DNA from: Pseudomonadota bacterium
GTDB lineage: Bacteria; Pseudomonadota; Gammaproteobacteria; Burkholderiales; Thiobacteraceae
Direction of reading: 5' to 3'
Assembly (NCBI GenBank): GCA_021812385.1
Contig: JAKANO010000003.1
Coordinates: 186,001-250,000 of the forward strand
Length of the DNA: 64,000 nt
How positions within the stretch are numbered: the stretch's first letter is position 1; each line of letters opens with the position of its first letter. Positions 51,744-61,712 of the stretch are shown in pieces. Position numbers and translations under genes: made by a program. Below the pieces are notes generated by a model. That model saw nothing but the letters and a program-made list of their open reading frames with translations, did not search any database and was not told the DNA's origin.

Positions 51744-52270
51744 TTCGATAACTCCTGTACCAAGGGCAGAATTTTCGATTGCAAGACTTCCGGGGTGATC
51801 GGGCCGATATGCTTCATGCGAATCACGCCTTGCTTATCGATGACATACGTTTCGGGCACGCCATACACGCCGTAGTCGATGCCCACGCGGCCATCGCTAT
51901 CCATGACGCTGAGCACATAGGGATTGCCGAGCTGCTGTAGCCAGTTCAGCGCGTCGGGGCGCTGATCTTTGTAGTTGAGGCCGATGATGCGCAGTTCAGG
52001 ATGTGCTTGCGAGAATGCCACCCAGATCGGATGCTCTTCGCGGCACGACACGCACCAGGAAGCCCAGACATTGAAAACCCAAACTTGGCCGCGCATATCC
52101 GTAGCGCTCAAAGTTTTGCTCGGGTCATGCAACTGCTGCAAGTTGAAGGCGGGCGCGGGCTTGTTGATCAGCGGCGATGGAATCTCATGCGGATCGAGAT
52201 GCAGCCCCTTGAAAAAAACAATGACCAGCGCGATAAAAATTGCGAACGGAATCAGGAAACGCGCTTTCAA
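51740..52270 (-). CDS. ccmG: thiol:disulfide interchange protein CcmG/DsbE
   Basis: CcmG keeps the CcmH and apocytochrome cysteines reduced. The 176-residue membrane-anchored thioredoxin-like protein has one N-terminal TM (FLIPFAIFIALVIVFFKGL) and an active site WCVSC in NVWASWCVSCREEHP. The family insert GVYGVPETYVIDKQG is present. The start overlaps ccmF by 4 bp. Confidence 0.97.
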   Translation of the reverse strand: MKARFLIPFAIFIALVIVFFKGLHLDPHEIPSPLINKPAPAFNLQQLHDPSKTLSATDMRGQVWVFNVWASWCVSCREEHPIWVAFSQAHPELRIIGLNYKDQRPDALNWLQQLGNPYVLSVMDSDGRVGIDYGVYGVPETYVIDKQGVIRMKHIGPITPEVLQSKILPLVQELSK

Positions 52271-54249
52271 GCTTTGCTCCCCATGGCGATGGCGGCTTCG
52301 GCTTTACGCGCGCGTTGCGCCAAGCGGTAGCGTCGGTCGGAAACCGCCAATAGGCCGCCCAGCGCCATGAATACCGCGCCACCCCAAATCCAGTCCACGA
52401 ACGGCTTGTGGTAGACGCGCACCGCCCAGGCGCCGTTTTCCAACTGCTCGCCGAGCGACACATACAGATCGCGCGTGAGGCCGGTATCGATCGCCGCTTC
52501 CGTCATGCCCATGTTGGTGGCGTTGTAAACGCGTTTTTCCGGGTGCAGCGTTCGCACCGGCTTGCCGTTTTTGGTGATGGCGATATCGCCAACCCAGGCT
52601 TGATAATTCGGTCCGGTTTTTGGCGTTGCGCCGTTGAACGTGAAGACGTAACCACCGACGTGGGCCGTGTCGCCAACGTCCATGCGCACATCGCGCTCGG
52701 TTTCGTAGCCCTTCACCAGCGTGACGCCGATGATGAACACGGCGATGCCCAAGTGCGCGAGCAGCATGCCCCACCAGCTGGGGGATTGCTTGGCCATGCG
52801 CGCGCCGAGAGAGCCGGTTTGTGTATCCAGCATGAGACGGCTCCAAACGGTGTAAACCACCGAAGCGATCACCCAGAAAGCGAGCAGCAAGCCGAGGCTG
52901 ATCAAGGGTGTCCATTTACCGATCACGAACGGCAGCAGCAAGGCGCTGACCAGTGCAATCGCGAACGCCCATTTCAAGCGCTGCACCAATTCCGGCAGGG
53001 CTTGTTCTTTCCAGCGAGCAATCGGCCCGATGCCCATGAGAAAAATCGCCGGCGCCATCAAGGGCAAAAAGATGGTGTCGAAATAGGGTGGGCCGACGGA
53101 TATTTTGCCGAGTCCCAAGGCGTCGACGAATAAGGGGTAGAGCGTGCCGAGGAGTACGGCGCCCGCGGCAACCAACAGCAATACGTTATTGGCCAGCAGA
53201 AAACTTTCGCGCGAGATCAAGGCGAATTTGCCGCCGATGCCGACCTTGGGCGCGCGCCAAGCGAACAACAGCAAGGACGAGCCAATCACCACGACCAAGA
53301 AGCCCAGAATGAATATGCCGCGCCGCGGGTCGGTGGCGAACGCATGCACCGAGGTCAGCACGCCGGAACGCACTAAAAATGTTCCCAGCAGGCTGAGCGA
53401 AAAAGCGCAGATGGCGAGCAATACGGTCCAGCTTTTGAAGGTGCCGCGCTTTTCAGTAACGGCCAAGGAGTGAATCAAGGCGGTGCCGACCAGCCACGGC
53501 ATGAAGGAGGCGTTTTCCACCGGATCCCAGAACCACCAGCCGCCCCAGCCCAATTCGTAATAGGCCCAGCCGCTGCCGAGTGCGATGCCCAAGGTCAGAA
53601 ACAGCCATGCGGTGGTGGTCCAGGGGCGCGACCAGCGTGCCCAAGCCGCATCCAGTTTGCCGCCCATCAGCGCGGCCAGCGCGAAGGCAAAGGCGACGGA
53701 GAAACCAACATAGCCGATGTACAGCATCGGCGGGTGAATCACCATGCCGGGGTCTTGCAATAAGGGATTGAGGTCGCGGCCTTCGGCGGCGGCCGGAATC
53801 AAACGTTCAAAGGGGTTGGAAGTGAGCAGCGTAAACAGCAAGAAACCGACGCTGACTAATCCCATGATGCTTAATACGCGCGCCACCATCACCTGCGGCA
53901 AATGCCGCGAGAAAATCGTGACGGCGACGGTCCACACGTTGAGGATAAAAATCCACAGCAGAATCGAGCCTTCATGGCCGCCCCATACCGCGGCAAAGCG
54001 GTAGGCTGAAGGGAGCTGCGAATTCGAGTTGGTCGCGACATAGGTCACGGAGAAATCATTGACCATGAAGCTGTACGCCAGGCATGCGAATGCGATGGCG
54101 ACGAATACGAATTGCCCCTGTGCCGCCGGACGGGCGATCGCCATGAACGTGGCCTGATTACGCGCGGCGCCGATCAACGGCAATATCCCTTGCACCAGCG
54201 CGAGCAGGAGGGCGAGTATGAGTGCGAAGTGACCGAATTCTGGAATCAT
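52267..54249 (-). CDS. ccmF: haem lyase subunit CcmF
   Basis: CcmF is the core of haem ligation to apocytochrome c. The 660-residue polytopic protein has the WWD haem-handling motif [19 protein letters not shown], conserved histidines in [11 protein letters not shown] and HSLAV regions, and about 15 hydrophobic helices. It overlaps ccmE and ccmG by 4 bp each. Confidence 0.98.
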   Translation of the reverse strand: MIPEFGHFALILALLLALVQGILPLIGAARNQATFMAIARPAAQGQFVFVAIAFACLAYSFMVNDFSVTYVATNSNSQLPSAYRFAAVWGGHEGSILLWIFILNVWTVAVTIFSRHLPQVMVARVLSIMGLVSVGFLLFTLLTSNPFERLIPAAAEGRDLNPLLQDPGMVIHPPMLYIGYVGFSVAFAFALAALMGGKLDAAWARWSRPWTTTAWLFLTLGIALGSGWAYYELGWGGWWFWDPVENASFMPWLVGTALIHSLAVTEKRGTFKSWTVLLAICAFSLSLLGTFLVRSGVLTSVHAFATDPRRGIFILGFLVVVIGSSLLLFAWRAPKVGIGGKFALISRESFLLANNVLLLVAAGAVLLGTLYPLFVDALGLGKISVGPPYFDTIFLPLMAPAIFLMGIGPIARWKEQALPELVQRLKWAFAIALVSALLLPFVIGKWTPLISLGLLLAFWVIASVVYTVWSRLMLDTQTGSLGARMAKQSPSWWGMLLAHLGIAVFIIGVTLVKGYETERDVRMDVGDTAHVGGYVFTFNGATPKTGPNYQAWVGDIAITKNGKPVRTLHPEKRVYNATNMGMTEAAIDTGLTRDLYVSLGEQLENGAWAVRVYHKPFVDWIWGGAVFMALGGLLAVSDRRYRLAQRARKAEAAIAMGSKA

Positions 54250-54698
54250 GGTTTGAGCGCCTCTTTGGCTTTAAGTTTTTTCGCGTCTTCCAGCGCCTTG
54301 GCGGCTTCTGGCGGCATGTAGTTTTCGTCGTGCTTGGCGAGCACTTGATCGGCGACGAAGTGACCGTCGGCGCCGAGCTTGCCTTGTGCCACGACGCTTT
54401 TACCTTCTTTAAACAAATCCGGCAGAATGCCTTTATAGACCACCGGAATATTGCGCGCGGTGTCGGTGACGACGAACTCCACGGTCAGGCCATCGGTTTG
54501 GCGCTTGAGGCTGCCTTCCACCACCAGGCCGCCGAGGCGAAACGTGCGATTGCTCGGTGCTTCATGGTTTGAAACTTGGGTGGGCGAGTAGAAATAATTC
54601 AGATTGCTCTTGAGCGCATTCAACACTAGCCCAGTGGCCACGCCCAGCAGCGACAAGCCGCCAACGACCCACAGTAATTTTTTATGCCTTGGTTTCAT
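54246..54698 (-). CDS. ccmE: haem chaperone CcmE
   Basis: CcmE binds haem covalently in the periplasm and passes it to CcmF. The 150-residue protein has an N-terminal TM ([19 protein letters not shown]), an OB-fold, and the haem-binding motif AKHDENY with His123 and Tyr127. The ATG at 54698 is 2 bp after the ccmD stop; a longer frame from 54746 would overlap ccmD and is unlikely. Confidence 0.97.
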   Translation of the reverse strand: MKPRHKKLLWVVGGLSLLGVATGLVLNALKSNLNYFYSPTQVSNHEAPSNRTFRLGGLVVEGSLKRQTDGLTVEFVVTDTARNIPVVYKGILPDLFKEGKSVVAQGKLGADGHFVADQVLAKHDENYMPPEAAKALEDAKKLKAKEALKP

Positions 54699-54700
54699 AA

Positions 54701-54877
54701 TCAACCTTGTTTGTTCAGTTTCATCAACTGCGTCAGTCGTTGCCATAGGGCGCGCTTTTGCCGCGCTAATAGTCCTAGCTCAAAGACGATGCAAATCAAT
54801 GTAATGAAATAGGAGCCCCAGACATAAAATCCGCGGCCACCCATATCGATAAAATTTGACCAACTACCCCAGTTCAT
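54701..54877 (-). CDS. ccmD: haem exporter protein CcmD
   Basis: A 58-residue membrane protein, easily missed by length. The ATG at 54877 overlaps the ccmC stop by 4 bp. It reads [23 protein letters not shown], then one TM helix ([15 protein letters not shown]) and a basic tail ([10 protein letters not shown]). The [15 protein letters not shown] segment is the CcmD signature. CcmD helps release holo-CcmE from the CcmABC complex. Confidence 0.95.
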   Translation of the reverse strand: MNWGSWSNFIDMGGRGFYVWGSYFITLICIVFELGLLARQKRALWQRLTQLMKLNKQG

Positions 54878-55614
54878 GATTTCTGTTCCAGAATTTCCTG
54901 CACCCAGGCGCTGGATTTTTCACGCTCCAACATCAGCAAGCGCACCCGCGACAAGGCCACCGCGATGGAATACATCCAGGCGGCAATGGCCATGATCAGC
55001 ATGCCCAACAACATGGTTTTTGCCATGCTGGGCGAGCTGGTGAGGCTGACGGATGCGCCTTGGTGCAAGGTGTTCCACCATTTTACTGAAAAATAAATAA
55101 TCGGAACGTTGATCCCGCCCACCATGGCGAGAATCGCGCCGGCTTTATCGGCGCGGCGCACGTCATCGATGGCGGCGGTCAGCGACATATAGCCGATATA
55201 CAGGAACAGCAGGATCAGTTCGCTGGTCATGCGCGCATCCCATTCCCACCACGTGCCCCAGGTCGGCTTGCCCCAAAACGCGCCGGTGATTAATGCGACG
55301 AAGGTAAACATCGCGCCCGTCGGCGCCAGCGCTTGCGCCATCATGCTCGACAAGCGGGTATTCAGCACCAGTCCAAGCCCGGCCCAAATCGCCATGACGA
55401 TATAAATAAACATCGACATCCAGGCCGCCGGCACATGGATGAAAATAATGCGATACGCTTCGCCTTGCGTGGCGTCGGTGGGCGCGACAAAAAAGCTGAT
55501 ATATAGGCCGACGATGGTGAAAACTGCCGCCAGGCCATAAAACACCGGAACCATTTTGCCAGCCAAGGGGTAAAAAGAGGCGGGCGAAGAATACTTAAAT
55601 ATATTTAATGCCAT
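54874..55614 (-). CDS. ccmC: haem exporter protein CcmC
   Basis: CcmC loads haem onto CcmE. The 246-residue protein has six TM helices, the tryptophan-rich WGTWWEWDARMTSELIL motif and the IFIHVPAAWMSM segment with an axial histidine. It is 6 bp from ccmB and overlaps ccmD by 4 bp. Confidence 0.97.
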   Translation of the reverse strand: MALNIFKYSSPASFYPLAGKMVPVFYGLAAVFTIVGLYISFFVAPTDATQGEAYRIIFIHVPAAWMSMFIYIVMAIWAGLGLVLNTRLSSMMAQALAPTGAMFTFVALITGAFWGKPTWGTWWEWDARMTSELILLFLYIGYMSLTAAIDDVRRADKAGAILAMVGGINVPIIYFSVKWWNTLHQGASVSLTSSPSMAKTMLLGMLIMAIAAWMYSIAVALSRVRLLMLEREKSSAWVQEILEQKS

Positions 55615-55620
55615 AAATGC

Positions 55621-56289
55621 TTATTCCATTGCGATGCGTAAAGCCAGTGCGGTTATCCACGGCGTAGCCAGACCAGAAAAAATCAACAAAGCAGCGAGCA
55701 GGGATAAATGCCCCTCGGGGCTGACCCCGGCGATATACGCTTCGACTGCGCCCGCGCCGAAAATCAAGGCCGGGATATACAGCGGCAATACTAATAATGA
55801 AAGTAAAACCCCGCCACCGCGCAGCCCTAGAGTCAAAGCCGCGCCGACAGCGCCGATGAGGCTCAAAATCGGCGTGCCGAGCAATAAAGCGATAAATAAT
55901 ATGCCCAGCGCTTCGGGGGGTAAATCAAACTGCAAACCCAAGAGCGGCGCCATTAAGGCGAGTGGCAGTCCAGAAACCATCCAATGCGCCACGATTTTAC
56001 CCAGCACAATGACACCCAAGGGGTGCGGCGCCAGCAGCATTTGCTCCAAGGTGCCGTCCTGGTAGTCGGCGGCGAACAAACGCTGCAAGGATAGCATCGA
56101 AGCCAGTAGCGCGGCGACCCAAACCACACCGGGCGCAATCAGGCGCAGGGTTTTCATCTCCGGGCCCACACCCAAGGGAAACAAACTAACGACGATGACA
56201 AAGAAAAACAGGGTCGTCAGCACATCCGCGCGGCGCCGGTAGGCCAACAACAAATCGCGGCGGATCACCCGGATAAAAAGCTTTCCCAT
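55621..56289 (-). CDS. ccmB: haem exporter protein CcmB
   Basis: CcmB is the membrane subunit of the CcmAB ABC transporter. The 222-residue protein has six hydrophobic helices; the family signature DLLLAYRRRADVLTTLFFFVIVVSLFPLGVGPE is at the N-terminus and RLFAADYQDGTLEQMLL follows. It is 2 bp from ccmA. Confidence 0.97.
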   Translation of the reverse strand: MGKLFIRVIRRDLLLAYRRRADVLTTLFFFVIVVSLFPLGVGPEMKTLRLIAPGVVWVAALLASMLSLQRLFAADYQDGTLEQMLLAPHPLGVIVLGKIVAHWMVSGLPLALMAPLLGLQFDLPPEALGILFIALLLGTPILSLIGAVGAALTLGLRGGGVLLSLLVLPLYIPALIFGAGAVEAYIAGVSPEGHLSLLAALLIFSGLATPWITALALRIAME

Positions 56290-56291
56290 GG

Positions 56292-56957
56292 CTAGCTCAA
56301 CGCAATCTGGCGCGGCGTAATGCCGGGCACTTGCAGCGCTTGGTGGGTCGTGAGCACAATCATCCCTTGTTGCGCCAAATGTTCGGCCAAGCGCGCCTGA
56401 ATTAGTTCAACCGCGAGCACGTCCAATGCGGTCAAAGGTTCGTCCAAAATCCATAAGGGCGCATTCGACACCAGCAATCGCGCCAAGCCCACACGCCGCT
56501 TTTGCCCTTGCGACAGGGCTTTTGTCGGCAAGTGCTCACGTCCGCCCAAGCCGATGCGGTTGAGCGCGTCCAGTGCTTGTGATTCGGTCAGCGGGGCGGA
56601 GGCAAAAGTGCTTGCAATGAGCAGGTTTTCCAGCGGGGTCAATTCTTCTTTGACGGCGGAATGGTGGCCGATATAGAGCAAATCGCGGTTGAAATCCTCG
56701 CCGCGCGCTGCGGCATTGTTCCAACGAATTTCGCCTGCAAGGGGAGCGCTCAAGCCGCATAACATGCGCAGTAGGCTGGTTTTGCCGCTGCCATTGGCGC
56801 CGGCGACCTGTAGCAACTCGCCTGGAGACAGGGTAAAGCTGAGATCGGTAAAGAGCGTGCGCTCACCACGGAGGCAGGACAGATGAACAACTTCCAACAT
56901 GGAATCAGGGCGGTAGACTGGGGCCAAAGACAGGGACAATAGCGCCTCTTGAGCCAT
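56292..56957 (-). CDS. ccmA: haem exporter ATPase CcmA
   Basis: CcmA is the ATPase of CcmAB; hydrolysis is needed to free holo-CcmE. Visible motifs are Walker A GANGSGKTS, signature LSQGQKRRVGLARLL and Walker B WILDEPLTALD with a following TTHQAL switch. The frame opens at 56957 (221 residues); an ATG at 56900 (202 residues, starting MLEVVHLSCLRGERTLF) is closer to the family start. Neither has a clear ribosome site. It is the first ccm gene and is divergent from rpmB. Confidence 0.95.
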   Translation of the reverse strand: MAQEALLSLSLAPVYRPDSMLEVVHLSCLRGERTLFTDLSFTLSPGELLQVAGANGSGKTSLLRMLCGLSAPLAGEIRWNNAAARGEDFNRDLLYIGHHSAVKEELTPLENLLIASTFASAPLTESQALDALNRIGLGGREHLPTKALSQGQKRRVGLARLLVSNAPLWILDEPLTALDVLAVELIQARLAEHLAQQGMIVLTTHQALQVPGITPRQIALS

Positions 56958-56977
56958 TTTGCAAACTGCTGTATAGT
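56949..56977 (+). promoter_or_regulatory. probable sigma-70 promoter for rpmB-rpmG
   Basis: TTGAGC (56949-56954), a 17-bp spacer and TATAGT (56972-56977; 5 of 6) lie about 34 bp before the rpmB start. The -35 box overlaps the start of ccmA if that gene begins at 56957. Confidence 0.55.
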
Positions 56978-57010
56978 TGCGTCCTTTTTAGCGAATGAAG
57001 GACTTTGATC

Positions 57011-57247
57011 ATGGCGCGTGTATGTAAAGTCACGGGCAAGGGCCCGATGGCCGGGAACAACGTGTCCCATGCCCACAACAAGACCAGACGCCGTTTTTTG
57101 CCGAATTTGCAGTATCGGCGCTTTTGGGTTGAGAGCGAAAATCGTTGGGTGCGCATGCGTATTTCCAACGCTGCGTTGCGGACTATCGACAAGAACGGCA
57201 TCGACGTGGTGCTGGCTGAATTGCGCGCCAAGGGCGAGCGGATTTAA
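57011..57247 (+). CDS. rpmB: 50S ribosomal protein L28
   Basis: L28 is a 78-residue large-subunit protein: [33 protein letters not shown] and a [16 protein letters not shown] segment. It is the zinc-free form (no paired CxxC). The ATG at 57011 is used; the frame has an in-frame ATG two codons earlier. It is 10 bp from rpmG. Confidence 0.98.
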   Translation: MARVCKVTGKGPMAGNNVSHAHNKTRRRFLPNLQYRRFWVESENRWVRMRISNAALRTIDKNGIDVVLAELRAKGERI

Positions 57248-57257
57248 GGATTAGATC

Positions 57258-57425
57258 ATGGCAAAAGGCGGACGCGAAAAAATTAAGCTGGAATCGAGTG
57301 CGGGTACAGGGCACTTCTATACCACGACCAAGAACAAACGTACCATGCCGGAGAAAATGGAGATGAGTAAGTATGATCCCGTTGCCCGCAAGCATGTGCC
57401 GTACAAAGAAACCAAGCTGAAGTAA
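57258..57425 (+). CDS. rpmG: 50S ribosomal protein L33
   Basis: A 55-residue protein, shorter than most automatic length cut-offs. It reads [18 protein letters not shown], then [20 protein letters not shown] and ends [11 protein letters not shown], the standard L33 sequence. All four zinc cysteines are absent, so it is the C-minus form. The TAA at 57423 is followed by a terminator. Confidence 0.97.
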   Translation: MAKGGREKIKLESSAGTGHFYTTTKNKRTMPEKMEMSKYDPVARKHVPYKETKLK

Positions 57426-57440
57426 CACGCTCGGTTTCTA

Positions 57441-57474
57441 AATAAAAAACCCCGCTCCGGCGGGGTTTTTTATT
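57441..57474 (+). terminator. rho-independent terminator after rpmG
   Basis: AATAAAAAACCCCG/CGGGGTTTTTTATT is a near-perfect stem with a 6-nt loop, 15 bp after the rpmG stop, ending in six T. Confidence 0.92.
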
Positions 57475-57498
57475 GTTACGTGTTGCTTTGTAGCGGGC

Positions 57499-57535
57499 AA
57501 AAAAACGGCGCACCACGTTAAGTGGTGCGCCGTTT
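57499..57535 (-). terminator. rho-independent terminator after the desaturase gene
   Basis: Read leftward, AAACGGCGCACCAC/GTGGTGCGCCGTTT forms a 14-bp stem with a 5-nt loop and is followed by seven T. It is 18 bp after the stop of the gene at 57554-58717. Confidence 0.9.
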
Positions 57536-57553
57536 GATTTAGTGCTTACCGTA

Positions 57554-58717
57554 TTAAGCGGCGTAGCGGCGTAAGCGCTGGGAGAACTGCTGCAGTGCCT
57601 CAATGCCGCTGGCTTCAGCGCGATGGCACCAGTCTTCCAATTGCTTGATGAGCTGCTCTTGGGTCAGCGTGGAACGCTCCCACAAGGTCGCCAATTCTTG
57701 GCGCATGGCATAGATCGTCGCCAGCACCTTGCTCGAATTGAGCGCTTGCGTAAGTTCAGCCTGTTCCGGCGCCTTGAGTTCCGGGCCCAAGTGCAGCCAG
57801 CGACGGAACGTCTTGATGTCGAACTTAACGCCTTGTTGATGCAGTTTTTGAATTTCGTCGCCCATGGTGGCCTTAAGCGATTTCACGTACTTAGCCATGA
57901 CTTCGTAGCGATGGGTAATAACCGCTTGCACCGTGTCGGCATCGCACAAGGTCTTTGCCGGATCAAGCTTGACTTGCGGCGCCACGCGCTTGACATGCGC
58001 GAGTCCCACGGTTTCGAGCGTACGGATGTAGAGCCAGCCGATATCGAACTCATACCACTTGCTGGAGAGCTTGGCCGAAGTCGCGTAAGCATGATGGTTG
58101 TTGTGCAACTCTTCGCCGCCGATCAAGATGCCCCAAGGAATGATGTTGGTGCTGGCGTCGTCGGCGGAGAAATTGCGATAACCCCAGTAGTGGCCGATAC
58201 CATTGATGATGCCGGCGGCCGTCACGGGTATCCAGGCCATCTGCACGGCCCAAATCGTCAGGCCGATTGGGCCGAACAGGACGATATTAATAATCGCCAT
58301 GAGCGCAATGCCGCGTGCGGAGTAAGGCGTATAGAGATGGCGCTCGATCCAGTCGTCGGGCGTGCCGCTACCGTATTTTTCCATGGTCGCGGGGATCTTG
58401 GATTCTTTGCGATAGAGTTCGGCGCCTTCCCAGAACACTTTCTTGATGCCGAGAATTTGCGGGCTGTGCGGGTCGTTGACGGTTTCGCAAAAAGCGTGGT
58501 GTTTGCGGTGGATCGCGGCCCATTCCTTGGTCACCATGCCGGTGGTCAGCCAGAGCCAGAAACGGAAGAAATGGCTGACGATGGGGTGTAAGTCCAAGGC
58601 GCGGTGCGCTTGGCAGCGGTGTAGATAAATCGTTACGCTGGCGATGGTGATATGGGTGAAAACCAGGGCGACAACGATATAACCCCACCAGGGTAGATCA
58701 ACTAAGCCATTGAACAT
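57554..58717 (-). CDS. acyl-CoA / fatty acid desaturase
   Basis: A 387-residue membrane di-iron desaturase that inserts a double bond into acyl chains (delta-9 type by similarity). All three histidine boxes are present: HRCQAH near residue 33, HRKHH near 70 and HNNHH near 210. Hydrophobic helices flank them (WWGYIVVALVFTHITIASVTIYL, IALMAIINIVLFGPIGL). The C-terminal about 110 residues are soluble and helical, longer than in minimal desaturases. The ATG at 58717 has AAGGA 9 nt upstream; the upstream in-frame ATG at 58774 adds a hydrophilic stretch unlike the family. Confidence 0.93.
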   Translation of the reverse strand: MFNGLVDLPWWGYIVVALVFTHITIASVTIYLHRCQAHRALDLHPIVSHFFRFWLWLTTGMVTKEWAAIHRKHHAFCETVNDPHSPQILGIKKVFWEGAELYRKESKIPATMEKYGSGTPDDWIERHLYTPYSARGIALMAIINIVLFGPIGLTIWAVQMAWIPVTAAGIINGIGHYWGYRNFSADDASTNIIPWGILIGGEELHNNHHAYATSAKLSSKWYEFDIGWLYIRTLETVGLAHVKRVAPQVKLDPAKTLCDADTVQAVITHRYEVMAKYVKSLKATMGDEIQKLHQQGVKFDIKTFRRWLHLGPELKAPEQAELTQALNSSKVLATIYAMRQELATLWERSTLTQEQLIKQLEDWCHRAEASGIEALQQFSQRLRRYAA

Positions 58718-58810
58718 AAATGGTAAATCCTTTTTAAAGAGGGATGTGCAAGTCTTGATTCTACCCGAAACCAACTATAAACAATACCTGGCTAGATTCT
58801 TCTGCCGTTG

Positions 58811-60094
58811 CTAAGAACGTATATCGGCAGATGGGGCGGAATCTACAACAACCTTAATATCGCGTCGCGGGTAGGGGATTTCAATAGCGGCCGCCTGAAA
58901 TTCGCGCCAGATCGCTAAATTTAATGCCGAGCGCAGGCTCAACTGCCCCTCTTCCGGATCACTAATCCAGATCACCAGTTCTAATAGCAGGCCGTTATCG
59001 CCAAATTCTTTTAGATAGACCTCCGGCGCCGGCTCATGCAAGACGCGCGGATTGGCGAGGGCGGTATTTTTCATGATGGCCATGGCGGTCTCCAGGGGGC
59101 TGGCATAACTGATGGAGACCTGGAGATTCATGCGCACATTGCGGTTGCTGAAAGAATGATTCACCACGGTTGAGGTAATGATGGTCTCGTTGGGCACGAT
59201 GGCCTCGGTGCCGTCTAAACCTTTCACGACGGTATAGCGGTTGTTGATCTGCGTGATTTCGCCGTATTTATTGTCCACCGTCACCACATCGCCGATGCGC
59301 AGCGAACGGTCGAGCAAAATAATAAAACCGCTGATGTAATTGCTGGCGACCTTTTGCAAGCCAAAGCCGAGGCCGACGCCGAGCGCGCCGCCGAATACCG
59401 AAAGAAAGGTGATATCGATCCCTGCCAGCGGCAGGGCGATCAATACGCCGATGAGCATCAGCAAAGCGCGCACCACTTTGGCCAGCACGATCCGTAGATT
59501 GGGCTCCAAGGTCTTGGCGCTCATGACGCGCGCCTCGATCAAGCGTCCGACCCACAGCGCAATGGCCACCGTCGCCAGCATGGACAGCGCGCCCTCCAAC
59601 ACCAGCAGTAGCGAGACGCGTTGTTTGCCGATGTTCAGGCCGATGTCGTCCAGCGTATTCAGGACTTCGCGATGCAACCCGGTCAAATGCAAGGCTGCCG
59701 CGATGAGGACCACGACGATGAGCGTGCGCTCGACCAGATTGAGAAGCTCGCTAGGTGCGAAGCTGATGCGCAACACATGCACTGCAGCGCGAATCAAGGT
59801 GAAGGCTAATGTCAGGGCGATGCATAAACGCAGCAGACTGACCGGCATCCAGTGTTGCAGCGCTGACTTACCGATAATCAGCAGGGTCAACGCCAGCAGC
59901 GGCAGCAAAACATACGAGATCGCATTCAGCTTTAAATCGGGCTGCTGTTTATGGGTAAAGCGTCGGCTTAGGAAATGGGTCAATAACCAAGCCAGCCCCC
60001 AACTGGCAAAGACTAGCCCAAGTTGCCAAATCAAGCTGGCGTCGTTGGCTTGCGCTAGCGCGTCTTGCAAAGGGCTGGTCATGGGAGCAAGCAT
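58811..60094 (-). CDS. MscS-family mechanosensitive channel
   Basis: A 427-residue channel of the MscS family, between small MscS and larger MscK/MscM types. About five to six TM helices are followed by the pore helix region FLSVFGGALGVGLGFGLQKVASNYISGFIILLDRSLRIGDVV and the beta domain (EITQINNRYTVVKGLDGTEAIVPNE). The C-terminal alpha/beta domain has ISYASPLETAMAIM and WREFQAAAIEIPYPRRDI. It protects against osmotic downshock. The start could be 60094 or 60082. Confidence 0.94.
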   Translation of the reverse strand: MLAPMTSPLQDALAQANDASLIWQLGLVFASWGLAWLLTHFLSRRFTHKQQPDLKLNAISYVLLPLLALTLLIIGKSALQHWMPVSLLRLCIALTLAFTLIRAAVHVLRISFAPSELLNLVERTLIVVVLIAAALHLTGLHREVLNTLDDIGLNIGKQRVSLLLVLEGALSMLATVAIALWVGRLIEARVMSAKTLEPNLRIVLAKVVRALLMLIGVLIALPLAGIDITFLSVFGGALGVGLGFGLQKVASNYISGFIILLDRSLRIGDVVTVDNKYGEITQINNRYTVVKGLDGTEAIVPNETIITSTVVNHSFSNRNVRMNLQVSISYASPLETAMAIMKNTALANPRVLHEPAPEVYLKEFGDNGLLLELVIWISDPEEGQLSLRSALNLAIWREFQAAAIEIPYPRRDIKVVVDSAPSADIRS

Positions 60095-60114
60095 AAAGGA
60101 GAGAGGCGCATGAC

Positions 60115-60678
60115 CTAGGGGCGATAGGGCGTGGCATGGTTGAAATGCCGCTGCCAGTTTGCACTGTAGGCATCTGCCAATGGCTTGTTGCCACGTAAAA
60201 TGAGCGCATTCTCGGCGTTTTTAAATTGGCCGGAATAGGTGAAGTTCATCGAGCCGGTGACCACGGTCGGGTTCGGCCCATCATCATCGATGACGATGAC
60301 TTTGTTATGCGCGCTTTGGTGCTGTTGATCGAGCCAGATACGCACGCCGTTGCGATACATTAGGCCTAACTTATTATTTTCCAGTTTGCGCGTTTGTTCC
60401 GCGTCGGCGATCAGTTGCACATCCACGCCGCGGCGCTTGGCTTCGATCAAGGCAAATGCAATTTCGTTGCTGGTGAAGCTGAAGGCCTGCACGCGAATCG
60501 TGTTGCGGGCTTCTCGAAGGGCGTGCACGATCAGGGCGTTGGCGTCTTCATCCGGGGGGAACGCCACTTGCACCGTGCCGCTGGCGGGTAAGGTTTTCGT
60601 GCTGCGGCTAGTGTCGTAAGCAGTTGCCGTTACAGCGCTTAGCAGCAGCGGCAGGGCGAGCAATAAAAGTTTGCGCAT
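60115..60678 (-). CDS. secreted phospholipase D-family nuclease
   Basis: A 187-residue exported protein with a signal peptide (LLLLALPLLLSAVTATA) and one HKD motif: HQSAHNKVIVIDD then VVTGSMNFTYSGQFKNAEN. One motif and this length match the Nuc endonuclease group, which dimerises to make one active site. It should act in the periplasm or outside the cell on DNA or RNA. The ATG at 60678 is chosen because the signal peptide begins there; the frame extends to 60732. Confidence 0.9.
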   Translation of the reverse strand: MRKLLLLALPLLLSAVTATAYDTSRSTKTLPASGTVQVAFPPDEDANALIVHALREARNTIRVQAFSFTSNEIAFALIEAKRRGVDVQLIADAEQTRKLENNKLGLMYRNGVRIWLDQQHQSAHNKVIVIDDDGPNPTVVTGSMNFTYSGQFKNAENALILRGNKPLADAYSANWQRHFNHATPYRP

Positions 60679-60735
60679 AGGTATATCCAGAATAAGTGAG
60701 CTCAGTTTACGGCAAAGCGGCGCTATGGGCATCCG

Positions 60736-61650
60736 CTAATGCAGCGCAAAACAATCCAAATCGTTGGCAAATTCCGTTGGGCCGGTGTAGTGCTGCGCAA
60801 TGCTGGCAAGCGTTTCTGCTTCCTTGCCTAGGGTGCGCAACATGCGATGCGACAACACCAGCTGCTTTACCCCGGCCGTTGCGGCGATACGCCCGATCAC
60901 GGAAGGCGGCATGTGCAGCGCGCGGGCGGCGCCGCTGGCGCCTTCGGGAACGGCGTTGTGCGCGACAAAAATATCCGCGTGCGCGGCCAGTTTTTCTAGA
61001 TTGCCATTGTCGCCATTGGTGTCGCCGCTGAATGCGATGCGTTGGCCGCCAATCTGTACAAGCCATGCCAGGGCGGGAACCGAGCCATGGATGACCGTAG
61101 TGGCATCGGCCGTAATGCCGGCGCCGGAAAAAACCCGCCGCACCGCATGTGCGCCGAGCTTGACTGTATGCGCTTGCAACAAATAGCTACCCGCGCCGGG
61201 CGTGATGTATTCGCTCAAGTAGCGAAAAGCGCCGTGCCTGGCGCCGAACAGGTTTTGCAGGAACGCCGTTGCGGACGGAAACGATGCATTGCCGGCAGGC
61301 CCATAGACCGGCAAGTTGCGCTGCCGATCTTCGAAGTAAGAAGATTTCACCAGCGCCGGAAAATCCGCGCTGTGATCGGCGTGAAAATGCGTGAACAAAA
61401 CCACATCCAGATCCGCCATGTTGGCGCCCGCTTGGCCAAAGCGCAGCGCGCTGCCGCCGCCGCTATCCACCAGCACCCGCGCTGTTCCATCCTGCCATAT
61501 CAAATAACTGCTGGAGGCGCGCTTGTCTTGCGTCTCCGGCCCGCCCGATCCGAGCACCTGCAGCTCGATGCCTTTGCCGGTGCAACTGGCTGCAAAGGCG
61601 GGCACGCTGCACAAGCAGAGCAATAATAAAGCCAGCATTCGTGCCATCAT
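60736..61650 (-). CDS. secreted MBL-fold metallohydrolase
   Basis: A 304-residue exported protein (signal peptide ARMLALLLLCLCSVPAFA). The metal site HFHADHSADFP lies near residue 87; other parts are DSGGGSALRFGQ, IHGSVPALAWLVQIGG and FSGDTNGDNGN, with VAHNAVPEG and SHRM carrying later histidines. It resembles RNase Z / arylsulfatase-type MBL hydrolases, but export argues against a tRNA role; the substrate is unknown. It lies upstream of the PLD nuclease in the same direction, 57 bp apart. Confidence 0.9.
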   Translation of the reverse strand: MMARMLALLLLCLCSVPAFAASCTGKGIELQVLGSGGPETQDKRASSSYLIWQDGTARVLVDSGGGSALRFGQAGANMADLDVVLFTHFHADHSADFPALVKSSYFEDRQRNLPVYGPAGNASFPSATAFLQNLFGARHGAFRYLSEYITPGAGSYLLQAHTVKLGAHAVRRVFSGAGITADATTVIHGSVPALAWLVQIGGQRIAFSGDTNGDNGNLEKLAAHADIFVAHNAVPEGASGAARALHMPPSVIGRIAATAGVKQLVLSHRMLRTLGKEAETLASIAQHYTGPTEFANDLDCFALH

Positions 61651-61712
61651 TCATCGGCCCCAAACAAGGCTTCATAGCCCGATGTAGAAAAAGTTAAAGG
61701 CAGCATCACGGT